Shown here piece after piece: positions 7,612 through 13,804 of a DNA stretch of 16,341 nucleotides. Below the pieces are notes generated by a model. That model saw nothing but the letters and a program-made list of their open reading frames with translations. It made no database searches and was not told the DNA's origin. The stretch comes from Firmicutes bacterium CAG:555 (GTDB lineage: Bacteria; Bacillota; Clostridia; Oscillospirales; Oscillospiraceae), in the NCBI GenBank assembly GCA_000431075.1, contig HF986887.1:1-16341 (forward strand). Direction: 5' to 3'. The position numbers were made by a program, and so were the translations under genes. Every line of letters starts with the position of its first letter. The first letter of the stretch is position 1.

Positions 7612-7763
7612 TACCCTCGATTAACAAGGGAATGCACGGTTTTGGCAGGCTGATTTTCGTTCTTTTTTGGTGAGGGCGGGTCGTAACCCGGCAAGGCAAA
7701 AAAGAGCGGAAAGCGCTGAAAAGGGGCGCTGTCAGGCGTGTATTCCCTTGTTAGTCGAGGGTA
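7612..7763. repeat. 152-bp inverted-repeat element bounded by TA (MITE-like or structured RNA)
   Basis: The left arm (7612-7638, starting TACCCTCG) and right arm (7737-7763, ending CGAGGGTA) are 27-nt inverted repeats differing at two positions, both transitions. Both ends are TA, the target duplicated by IS630/Tc1-mariner-type transposons and their MITEs. Inside, 7654-7669 pairs with 7697-7712 over 16 bp, capped by the hairpin CGGGT-CGTA-ACCCG (7677-7690), and AGCGC (7712-7716) pairs with GCGCT (7726-7730). There is no coding capacity. The element fills most of the predicted 5' leader of the flavoprotein gene. Identity as a MITE or a functional RNA is inference; I recognise no known family. 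Confidence 0.75.
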
Positions 7764-7764
7764 C

Positions 7765-7800
7765 ACATATAATTAAATAATTAACAGTGTCAAAAGTCAA
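7765..7800 (-). promoter_or_regulatory. Promoter of the iron-sulphur flavoprotein gene, two possible registers
   Basis: On the minus strand TTGACT (7800-7795) is followed after 17 nt by TTTAAT (7777-7772). The overlapping TTGACA (7793-7788) is followed after 17 nt by ATATGT (7770-7765), or after 18 nt by TATGTG. Either register would start transcription at or just inside the edge of the palindromic element, giving a leader of about 180-190 nt before the ATG at 7577. Confidence 0.55.
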
Positions 7801-7883
7801 ACAAAAAAATCAATTCTACATTTTGCCGAAAATAGCATGACAATAATATGCACTTTGCACAAACAACATTATTGAAAATAAAG

Positions 7884-7926
7884 ACAAAAAAACGGCACAG
7901 CCCACTAGATGTACGCTATGCCGTTT
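7884..7926 (-). terminator. Terminator of the S4-domain protein gene
   Basis: On the minus strand AAACGGCA (7926-7919) pairs with TGCCGTTT (7897-7890). The stem extends inward by AGC/GCT after one mismatch and is followed by an unbroken T run. It begins just after the S4 gene stop codon (7932) and separates that gene from the flavoprotein gene. Confidence 0.8.
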
Positions 7927-7931
7927 AATTT

Positions 7932-8174
7932 TCACTCAAGCTCACGGTACATTGCCGGAGCTTCGTCTTTTTTTGCCGCTTCGTTCACGGCGAGCACCTC
8001 GACCTTCAAGCTGCGCTGGCCGAAGGCGATCTCGATGATATCACCGACCTTGACCTGATAGCTTGCCTTGACCTGACGGCCGTTTACGGAAACACGCTCA
8101 CCGTCGCAGGCATCGTTCGCCACCGTTCTGCGCTTTATTAGTCGGGACACCTTCAGATACTTATCAAGTCTCAT
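7932..8174 (-). CDS. rqcP: S4-domain RNA-binding protein (RqcP/YabO, Hsp15-like)
   Basis: This 80-aa protein is almost entirely one S4 RNA-binding domain: MRLDKYLKVSRLIKRRT (1-17) forms the first helix and basic surface, then a DGxVxVNGRxVK turn (24-36) and the VKVGDIIEI strand (41-49). In Bacillus the homologue RqcP (YabO) binds the 50S/tRNA region of stalled ribosomes and helps RqcH add alanine tails during ribosome-associated quality control; that role is transferred by family and neighbourhood. The tail from 65 is acidic and probably disordered. It follows HU by about 50 bases, as in many Firmicutes, but a terminator hairpin lies between them. AGGAG sits 5 nt before the ATG. The alternative is a generic Hsp15-type protein. 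Confidence 0.85.
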   Translation of the reverse strand: MRLDKYLKVSRLIKRRTVANDACDGERVSVNGRQVKASYQVKVGDIIEIAFGQRSLKVEVLAVNEAAKKDEAPAMYRELE

Positions 8175-8188
8175 ACAGTCTCCTATTG

Positions 8189-8214
8189 AAAAAAGCCGCC
8201 AAACGGCGGCCTTT
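8189..8214 (-). terminator. Terminator between HU and the S4 gene
   Basis: On the minus strand GCCGCC (8210-8205) and GGCGGC (8200-8195) pair around a GTTT loop and run into TTTTTT. This is a classical intrinsic terminator 10-30 bases after the HU stop. Since no promoter is visible in the remaining gap, S4 expression may depend on read-through from HU. Confidence 0.85.
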
Positions 8215-8223
8215 TCATATCAA

Positions 8224-8499
8224 TTACTTTGCAACTGCGTCCTTGAGAGCCTTGCCTGCCTTGAAGAAGGGGACCTTAGTTGCGGGGATCTCGATCTCTT
8301 CACGGGTCTTGGGGTTACGGCCGACACGGACGCCGCGCTCCTTGATGTCGAAAACGCCGAAGCCAACCATCTGAACCTTTTCGCCGGAAACCAGAGTGTC
8401 AACAATGGTATCAAATGCGGCGTTGACAGCCTTTTCGGAGTCCTTCTTGGAAAGACCGGTCTTTTCTGCGACGGCTGTTATAAGTTCTGCCTTATTCAT
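8224..8499 (-). CDS. hup: HU family DNA-binding protein
   Basis: This nucleoid-associated protein works as a dimer that bends DNA and wraps it without strict sequence specificity. The 91-aa length is exactly that of HU. The N-terminal helical part (1-45) is followed by the hallmark GFGVF (46-50), the arm with RNP (61-63; the proline intercalates at DNA kinks), and the C-terminal IPATKVPFFKAGKALKDAV segment. GGAGG is 7-8 nt before the ATG. It has its own promoter and a leader of roughly 110 nt, and a terminator follows it, consistent with high independent expression. It lies next to the SpoVB/MurJ-type flippase and the RqcP-like gene, as in the Bacillus yabM-yabN-yabO region and related clostridial loci. 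Confidence 0.96.
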   Translation of the reverse strand: MNKAELITAVAEKTGLSKKDSEKAVNAAFDTIVDTLVSGEKVQMVGFGVFDIKERGVRVGRNPKTREEIEIPATKVPFFKAGKALKDAVAK

Positions 8500-8615
8500 G
8501 TGTAATCCTCCTAAAATTTCGTGCGTAATTCGTGATTGTATATATAGCCCGTATCAGCAAATGAGCCTCGGGTTATTTACAGGGAAATTGTGCCCCCCTG
8601 CGAAAGCGCATTGAA

Positions 8616-8644
8616 AATCTACCACATTATGCCCTGTTAATCAA
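8616..8644 (-). promoter_or_regulatory. Probable promoter of the HU gene
   Basis: On the minus strand TTGATT (8644-8639) and TAGATT (8621-8616) are separated by 17 nt. The start would be near 8609, giving a leader of about 110 nt. That leader contains short inverted repeats (TGCG/CGCA at 8599-8610, CAGGG/CCCTG at 8580-8600, AGCCCG/CGGGTT at 8546-8574). Confidence 0.5.
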
Positions 8645-8690
8645 GTCTTTTTTTCATAAAAGCATGATTTTTTAATACTTTTTTCAATTT

Positions 8691-10295
8691 TCAGCGCATA
8701 TGGAGCAATTTTGCTATCTTTTCGCCTTTTGGTATGAGCTTCATGTCCTCGGCGGTTATGGCACGCAGCTTGATGGCGGCAACGGCGTAAACGACGACTG
8801 CGACGAGCATCGCAACGCACATTGCGGCAGCCATATAAAGCTTGCTGTCATAGTCTAAAACAAGCGAGCCTGCGTAGTACACGGCGTAGGTCACGGCGCC
8901 CATGATAAGGCAGGCAGCGCCGGGTCTTACGAACACTTCCTTTGCCGACGGCGACTTTTCAAAGCTGCGGGCGATGAAAATGAGGTTCAAGACACACATC
9001 GTTACATAGCAGCACAGCGTACCAATGGGGGCGCCGTAGATGTTGAGCTCCGGGATGCCGACAAGAAACCAGTTGACGGTTATCTTCATAAGGCCGCCGG
9101 CGATGATGGAATACGCCGTGAGCTTCTCCTTGCCCGTTGCCTGCAAAACGGCAGTCGTCATGAGTGAGAAGCATACGAATATCGATGCGATACCCAAAAG
9201 GCACAAAAGCAGCGTGCCGGCCTCGTGAGCGCCGGGGTAAATTATCTTCATGATGGGGTCTGCGAGCACAGCAAGTCCGACGCCCATGGGAAGGCATAGC
9301 GCCATGGAAATTCTCAGCGAGTCCTCGGATATCTTGGCCGCCAGCTTTTTGTCGCCGATAACGATCTTTGCGGCGATAGCCGGAACGACGGAGATGGTCA
9401 AGGGCGTTATAAATGCCGCAGGAACATTGAACAGAGTCTGTGCCTTGCCGTAAACACCGTAGAGCACCTTTGCTTCGTTATAGGTAAAGCCCGCTGCGTC
9501 CTGAAGTCTTGCCATGCAAAGGCCGGAGTCAAGCAGATTGATAAACGACAAAACGATAGAGCCGAGAGCAATGGGTATGCCGATCCTGATAAGGTTTTTG
9601 AATATCTCTCCCCGAGGCTCGGGGATATCGGGCTCGGCAACGGGAATGATCTTGTAGTTGCGAACCTTATACACATACATGTATATAAGCACCGCCAACG
9701 AGCCGACGGTAACGCCGAAGATGGCTCCGGCCGAGGCAATGGGCTTATCGTAGCCGTTTGCGACAAAATACCACGCCAGCAAAAGGCCGACAACGACCTT
9801 GACGAGCACCTCGAGCACCTGACCCACGGTCGTGGGTATCATGTTTCCGTGTCCCTGCGCATAGCCCCTGAACGCCGAGGTGAGGCACACCAAAAGCACC
9901 GCCGGTGCAAGCGTGCGTATGCTCAGTGCGGTGTCGGGATTATGCAGGATACCGGCAAGCCAATCAGGAAACAGGAACATTATCGCCGTGCTGATTGCGC
10001 CTAATGCGAAAAATGTCCACAATGCGACAGAGAAGGTGCGGCGCACCTGCATCTGCCTGCCCTGCGTGTGAGCCTCGCTCACCATTCTCGACAATGCCAC
10101 CGGCAGGCCGGCCGTCGCCAGCATCAGAAACACGCTGTAGACATTGTACGCCGAGATGAACAGACCATACCCGTCGTCACCGAGCAGGTTTCCGATGGGG
10201 ATCTTGTAGATCGCACCGAGGATCTTCATTATAACAACGCCGGCGGTGAGTATTGCCGCACCGTGCAGATAGTTTTGTTCCTTTGCTTTACCCAC
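8691..10295 (-). CDS. SpoVB/MurJ-type polysaccharide or lipid II flippase (MOP superfamily)
   Basis: This is a polytopic membrane protein of the polysaccharide transport branch of the MOP superfamily, whose members flip undecaprenyl-linked precursors across the membrane. It has about 14 hydrophobic segments along 534 aa. The N-terminus (LHGAAILTAGVVIMKILGAIYKIPI) and the GDDGYGLFISAYNVYSVFLMLATAGLPVALSRMVSE region are typical of SpoVB/YabM/YtgP proteins. In Bacillus the relatives act in spore cortex synthesis (SpoVB) or lipid II export (YtgP/MurJ); which applies here cannot be decided, though proximity to HU and RqcP favours the YabM position. Start: the ATG at 10319 has no ribosome binding site, whereas a GTG at 10295 has AGGGGG (10308-10303) 7 nt upstream, so I use 10295. 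Confidence 0.88.
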   Translation of the reverse strand: MGKAKEQNYLHGAAILTAGVVIMKILGAIYKIPIGNLLGDDGYGLFISAYNVYSVFLMLATAGLPVALSRMVSEAHTQGRQMQVRRTFSVALWTFFALGAISTAIMFLFPDWLAGILHNPDTALSIRTLAPAVLLVCLTSAFRGYAQGHGNMIPTTVGQVLEVLVKVVVGLLLAWYFVANGYDKPIASAGAIFGVTVGSLAVLIYMYVYKVRNYKIIPVAEPDIPEPRGEIFKNLIRIGIPIALGSIVLSFINLLDSGLCMARLQDAAGFTYNEAKVLYGVYGKAQTLFNVPAAFITPLTISVVPAIAAKIVIGDKKLAAKISEDSLRISMALCLPMGVGLAVLADPIMKIIYPGAHEAGTLLLCLLGIASIFVCFSLMTTAVLQATGKEKLTAYSIIAGGLMKITVNWFLVGIPELNIYGAPIGTLCCYVTMCVLNLIFIARSFEKSPSAKEVFVRPGAACLIMGAVTYAVYYAGSLVLDYDSKLYMAAAMCVAMLVAVVVYAVAAIKLRAITAEDMKLIPKGEKIAKLLHMR

Positions 10296-10334
10296 GGGCT
10301 TTCCCCCTACGCTTATCATTTTAAAACTTAGTGT

Positions 10335-10363
10335 AATATATACCGCCGATAGCGATAAATCAA
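10335..10363 (-). promoter_or_regulatory. Sigma-A-like promoter of the flippase gene
   Basis: On the minus strand TTGATT (10363-10358) and TATATT (10340-10335) are separated by 17 nt, in the 85-base gap after the MBL hydrolase gene. It would give a leader of about 30 nt to the GTG start. Confidence 0.65.
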
Positions 10364-10380
10364 GGGATTTGTGTAAACAA

Positions 10381-11004
10381 TCACCTCATGTACTTGAGCA
10401 CCGCCACCTGCTGGGGCGTGTTATGGTCGATGGTTATGGTGTCGGTATCGTAAAAACGCACAAGGTCAAGCGGCATGTACTGGTCGGTGAATGCCTCCAC
10501 TCTTTCCATTCTGCGGCTGCCGCAGCCGTCATGCGCATAGTGCATCGGGATTACGACATTTGCAAAAATTTCGTCTGCGAGGGGCTTTGTTTTATCGCTG
10601 GGCATGGCTCTGAAGCCGCCGGCGGCTATCATGAGGACATCTGCTCCGAAAAGCTCGGCCTTCTCGTTATCGGTGAGCATACTGCCGAGGTCTCCCATGT
10701 GTACGAGCTTGTATCCGTCCCAATTGATGATATGTATCTTATTTTTGCCTCTTAATGAGCCCCAGCTCGTGTCGTGAAAGCAGTCAATGACCTCCACCTC
10801 GTACGGGCAGGGCTTCGTCGTGCCGGAAAGGCGCACGCCCTCACGGTAGTTGTGTCCCCTGTGCTCATGACTCACGAGCACCGCATCGGCATCGACCTTG
10901 AGCGGCGGGTAGTGTGCATTCGTGAGGTCATAAGGGTCAATGACGACGCTGTAGCCGTCATGACTTATCTTAAAGCATGAATGTCCAAGCCATTGTATTT
11001 CCAT
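10381..11004 (-). CDS. MBL-fold metallo-hydrolase (UlaG-like / COG2220-type)
   Basis: This 207-aa cytosolic protein has the metallo-beta-lactamase fold, in which metal ions activate water for hydrolysis; the substrate is unknown. Visible elements are the opening IQWLGHSCFKI strand with H8, the SHEHRGHN metal motif (45-52: H46, H48, H51), H77 in CFHDTSWG, D105 in VHMGDLG, and H155 in IPMHY. The usual HxHxDH motif carries glycine (G50) instead of aspartate, so the second metal site may be altered. The ATG at 11004 follows GGAG at 7 nt; a longer in-frame reading to 11079 runs through the murC terminator and is rejected. It lies downstream of murC on the same strand, behind a hairpin, so it may be expressed by read-through. 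Confidence 0.87.
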   Translation of the reverse strand: MEIQWLGHSCFKISHDGYSVVIDPYDLTNAHYPPLKVDADAVLVSHEHRGHNYREGVRLSGTTKPCPYEVEVIDCFHDTSWGSLRGKNKIHIINWDGYKLVHMGDLGSMLTDNEKAELFGADVLMIAAGGFRAMPSDKTKPLADEIFANVVIPMHYAHDGCGSRRMERVEAFTDQYMPLDLVRFYDTDTITIDHNTPQQVAVLKYMR

Positions 11005-11044
11005 AGTATTCTCCGTTTCACATTTGTATGTCTTGATTCGGCAG

Positions 11045-11072
11045 CAAAATCTCGGCATTGTTATGCCGAGAT
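11045..11072 (-). terminator. Terminator hairpin after murC
   Basis: ATCTCGGCAT (11049-11058) and its perfect complement (11063-11072) form a 10-bp stem with a 4-nt loop, followed on the minus strand by four or five T residues. It lies 18 bases after the murC stop and about 45 bases before the MBL hydrolase start. The T run is short, so read-through is plausible. Confidence 0.75.
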
Positions 11073-11089
11073 CATGCATCGTTGCTTTA

Positions 11090-12469
11090 TTACTCGTAAT
11101 CGTCCTCTAAAAGCTGCTCGCCGATCTTATAGACATTGCCCGCTCCGACGGTGAGTATAATGTCACCGGGCTGAGCCGTCTCGCGCAGACTTTGAACTAT
11201 CTCGCCGAAGGTTTTGTAAAACCTTGCACCGTCTATGTTATCCGCCAAGTCCTTGGAGCTGATGCCGAGAGTGTTTTTCTCACGGGCGGCAAATATCTCG
11301 GCAAGGTAGACGATATCCGGCCGCTTGAGCTGGCGGACAAAGTCGTTAAACAGCGCCTTTGTGCGGCTGTAGGTGTGCGGCTGGAATATAACGATGGTGC
11401 GCTTGTAGCCTAAAAGCTCAACAGCGTCAAGCAGTGCCTTGACCTCGCCCGGATGGTGGGCGTAGTCGTCAAAGACATCCGCACCGTTAAACTTGCCCTT
11501 GAACTCAAAGCGCCGTCCGGCGCCGGAAAATCCCGCAAGGCCGTACTTTATCGCCGTCGGCTTTATGCCGAGGCAAATGCTCGCGGCCGCTGCGGCCAGT
11601 GCGTTTTTGAGATTATGCTCGCCGGGGACATGGATATTTGCCGTCTCAAGGTACTTACCCTTGTACATAATGTCAAACTTCGTGAGCGAGCCTATGCGCA
11701 CAACATTTTTTGCGTACACATCCGCCTTGGAGGTAAGACCGAAGGTCACGACATTGCGGTCAATGCCCTTGAGAGCGTCCATGGTGTTCTCATCATCGTA
11801 GTTTGCAACGACATAGCCGTCATGCGGCACATTCTCGGCAAAGGCACGGAAGCTCTTCTTGATATCCTCGATGCCGGAGAAAAAGTCGAGGTGATCCGAC
11901 TCAATGTTCAGTATCACGGCGACCGTGGGATAAAACTGCAAAAACGAATTATAATACTCGCACGACTCCATGATGATGGTGTCGCCGTTGCCGACACGGT
12001 GGCCGGCCTGCAAAAGCGGCAGAGTGCCGCCTATCATGACGGTGGGGTCTTTCTCGGCCGCCATGAGAATGTGAGTGCACATAGAAGTGGTCGTGGTCTT
12101 GCCGTGCGTGCCGGAAATGCACAGGGCATTTTTATACCCCTTCATTATGGCGCCCCAAGCCTGCGTGCGCTCGAACACGGGGATGCCCATCTCATGCGCT
12201 CTTATGACCTCGGGGTTATCGTCATGGGCGGCGGCAGTTCTGACGACAAACTGCGTATCGGGGGTGATGTTCGACGCATCGTGGCCGATGAAGATCTCAA
12301 TACCCTTGCCACGGAGATTTGAGGTGCGCTCGCTCTCTGCGATGTCAGAGCCGGTTATCTCAAGCCCTGCGTCATGCAGGACCTCGGCAAGCGGAGACAT
12401 CGAAACACCGCCGATGCCTATAAGATGACCCTTGCTGCCCTTTTTAAGAAACTTATCAAAATCAGACAT
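11090..12469 (-). CDS. murC: UDP-N-acetylmuramate--L-alanine ligase
   Basis: This cytosolic Mur ligase adds L-alanine to UDP-N-acetylmuramic acid using ATP, the first peptide step of peptidoglycan synthesis. From the ATG at 12469 (459 aa, normal length) the sequence shows the N-terminal Rossmann motif GIGGVSMSPLAEVL (18-31), the ATP-binding P-loop GTHGKTTTT (120-128), the ILNIESDHLDFF motif (186-197), and the DDYAHHPGEV motif of the C-terminal domain. Murligase order is standard and no catalytic element is missing. Start: GGAG lies 5 nt before this ATG; the longer TTG start at 12484 overlaps the ribosome binding site. It is divergent from cca, and their promoters overlap. The MBL hydrolase follows on the same strand. 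Confidence 0.97.
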   Translation of the reverse strand: MSDFDKFLKKGSKGHLIGIGGVSMSPLAEVLHDAGLEITGSDIAESERTSNLRGKGIEIFIGHDASNITPDTQFVVRTAAAHDDNPEVIRAHEMGIPVFERTQAWGAIMKGYKNALCISGTHGKTTTTSMCTHILMAAEKDPTVMIGGTLPLLQAGHRVGNGDTIIMESCEYYNSFLQFYPTVAVILNIESDHLDFFSGIEDIKKSFRAFAENVPHDGYVVANYDDENTMDALKGIDRNVVTFGLTSKADVYAKNVVRIGSLTKFDIMYKGKYLETANIHVPGEHNLKNALAAAAASICLGIKPTAIKYGLAGFSGAGRRFEFKGKFNGADVFDDYAHHPGEVKALLDAVELLGYKRTIVIFQPHTYSRTKALFNDFVRQLKRPDIVYLAEIFAAREKNTLGISSKDLADNIDGARFYKTFGEIVQSLRETAQPGDIILTVGAGNVYKIGEQLLEDDYE

Positions 12470-12526
12470 AATATCTCCAATCAATGCGATTTTGCCGCAT
12501 CTTTAATTTACAAATTCTTATTGATG

Positions 12527-12545
12527 TATCATTTGGCAAATGATA
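12527..12545. promoter_or_regulatory. 19-bp perfect palindrome, candidate operator in the murC/cca divergent region
   Basis: TATCATTTG and CAAATGATA are perfect inverted repeats around a single G. The site sits immediately downstream of the murC -10 box and would cover the murC transcription start, a classical repressor position. No regulator is known; the operator role is inference. Confidence 0.5.
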
Positions 12546-12573
12546 TTATAATACTGTAATCGAGACTTTACAA
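12545..12573 (-). promoter_or_regulatory. Promoter of murC
   Basis: On the minus strand TTGTAA (12573-12568) and a perfect TATAAT (12550-12545) are separated by 17 nt. The -35 overlaps that of the divergent cca promoter. Confidence 0.7.
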
Positions 12574-12594
12574 GTAGTTTAATATTCATATACT
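12567..12594 (+). promoter_or_regulatory. Promoter of the cca operon
   Basis: TTTACA (12567-12572) and TATACT (12589-12594) are separated by 16 nt. Transcription would begin near 12601, so the leader to the ATG at 12611 would be only about 10 nt, nearly leaderless, with AGGTG as a weak ribosome binding site. Confidence 0.6.
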
Positions 12595-12610
12595 GTTATA
12601 GGTGTTATTC

Positions 12611-13804
12611 ATGCCACAAATAAACCCGCCCAAATATGTCAGGCAAATACTGTTCGGTCTGCAGGCAAGATCGCATCAGGCGTATCTTGTCGGCGGCTGC
12701 GTCCGTGATGTGCTCATGGACATTACCCCGCAGGACTGGGATATATGCACGAGTGCTCTGCCAGAGGAGGTCATGAGCATTTTCCCGGGCTCGGAGCCCA
12801 CCGGCATAAAGCACGGCACCGTCACCGTCAAGGTCGGCAACCGCTCCGCAGAAGTCACGACCTTCCGTACCGACGGCAGCTACCGTGACCACCGCAGGCC
12901 GGAGTCGGTAACTTTCGTTTCCGAACTCATAAGCGACCTCAGCCGCCGTGATTTTACGATGAACGCCATCGCCCTTTCGGCAGACGGCATGCTCTCCGAC
13001 CCCTTTGACGGCGTACAGGCAATCCGTGAGCGTACGATACGCTGCGTCGGCGACCCGATGCTCAGGTTTAACGAGGATGCGCTGCGAATGTTCAGGGCAC
13101 TCCGTTTTTCCGCCCGTCTCGGCTTTACAATAGAATACGAGACCGTTGCCGCAATATTCGAGTGCGCCCCCCTTGCCGCAGAGCTTGCGCCGGAGCGTGT
13201 GCGTGATGAGCTTGAGAAGATACTTCTCACCACCCGCCCCGAGACGCTGGGCGTTGCGATAAAGTTCGGACTTTTAAGGCGCTACATACCCGGAAACGGC
13301 TGGGCAAGCCCCAATTATGCCGACATTGCGAGCATGACCCGCAAGCCCTTGACCCGTTGGGTTACATTCAGTATAATGCTCCAAAAATACGGCTATATCC
13401 CGTCGGCGCACGCATTTTTGGAGGAGCTTCGGCTCGATGGGCGCACCCTGCGCTGCTGCGCCGATGCCGAGCAAATGCTAAAGTGCGAAGCACCGACAGA
13501 TAAGTTAGGCTGGAAAAAGCTTTTGAGCCGCTACGGGGTCGACTCCGTAGCCTGCGCAGTCGCCGCCTACGATGTTATAAACGGACTTAACTGCGAAAAG
13601 GAGTTCAAAGCCGTGCTCAAAAGCGGCGAGTGCTTTTCGCTCAAACATCTTGCCGTCTCGGGCGACGATCTGTTGAGTCTTGGACTCAAGGGTCCGGAGC
13701 TTGGCGAGATGCTCAAATTCCTGCTCGACTATGTAATGGAATACCCTGATAATAACAAGCGTGAGATCCTGCTGGAGCTTGCGAAGTATTCGGAGGAAAG
13801 CTGA
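12611..13804 (+). CDS. cca: CCA tRNA nucleotidyltransferase (class II, poly(A) polymerase family)
   Basis: This enzyme adds or repairs the 3' CCA end of tRNAs from CTP and ATP without a template. From the ATG at 12611 (397 aa) the N-terminal nucleotidyltransferase domain shows VGGCVRD (27-33), the metal-binding DWD (42-44), a TFRTDGSYRDHRRPESVTF segment (84-102), RRDFTMNAIA (112-121), and the RNA-binding DPFDGVQAIRERTIRCVGDPMLRFNEDALRMFRALRF region (130-166). The C-terminal half is helical and divergent, with an HD-like region not evident. Start: AGGTG lies 6 nt before the ATG; the upstream GTG at 12602 has no ribosome binding site. It is the first gene of a four-gene operon; its TGA shares one base with the next ATG. 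Confidence 0.94.
   Translation: MPQINPPKYVRQILFGLQARSHQAYLVGGCVRDVLMDITPQDWDICTSALPEEVMSIFPGSEPTGIKHGTVTVKVGNRSAEVTTFRTDGSYRDHRRPESVTFVSELISDLSRRDFTMNAIALSADGMLSDPFDGVQAIRERTIRCVGDPMLRFNEDALRMFRALRFSARLGFTIEYETVAAIFECAPLAAELAPERVRDELEKILLTTRPETLGVAIKFGLLRRYIPGNGWASPNYADIASMTRKPLTRWVTFSIMLQKYGYIPSAHAFLEELRLDGRTLRCCADAEQMLKCEAPTDKLGWKKLLSRYGVDSVACAVAAYDVINGLNCEKEFKAVLKSGECFSLKHLAVSGDDLLSLGLKGPELGEMLKFLLDYVMEYPDNNKREILLELAKYSEES

Larger units (their letters stand above)
7578..7931. other. Intergenic region upstream of the iron-sulphur flavoprotein gene
   Basis: This gene-free stretch of about 350 bases is explained as follows. At 7578-7611 are the ribosome binding site and a 14-bp AT palindrome (7592-7605). 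At 7612-7763 is a palindromic structured element. At 7765-7800 is the minus-strand promoter. At 7801-7880 is AT-rich DNA in which I see nothing definite. At 7884-7926 is the terminator of the S4-domain gene. Confidence 0.8.

Noticed and set aside
5235..7673. An 812-codon plus-strand open frame opposite the iron-sulphur flavoprotein gene
   Set aside because: It is striking in length but antisense to a gene with clear domains; its translation is rich in L, A, V and D with no recognisable motif, and no ribosome binding site was seen. It is a codon-usage shadow.
7764..7890. tRNA, small ORF or CRISPR-like content in the AT-rich stretch upstream of the flavoprotein gene
   Set aside because: No cloverleaf, T-loop consensus, direct repeats or ORF with a ribosome binding site could be seen.
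10296..10319. Upstream ATG start for the flippase
   Set aside because: No ribosome binding site precedes it, whereas AGGGGG is 7 nt before the GTG at 10295.
11005..11079. N-terminal extension of the MBL hydrolase
   Set aside because: It runs through the murC terminator hairpin and adds a non-family sequence; the ATG at 11004 has a properly spaced GGAG.
11453..12322. A 289-codon plus-strand open frame opposite murC
   Set aside because: Antisense shadow of a well-supported essential gene, with no motif in the translation.
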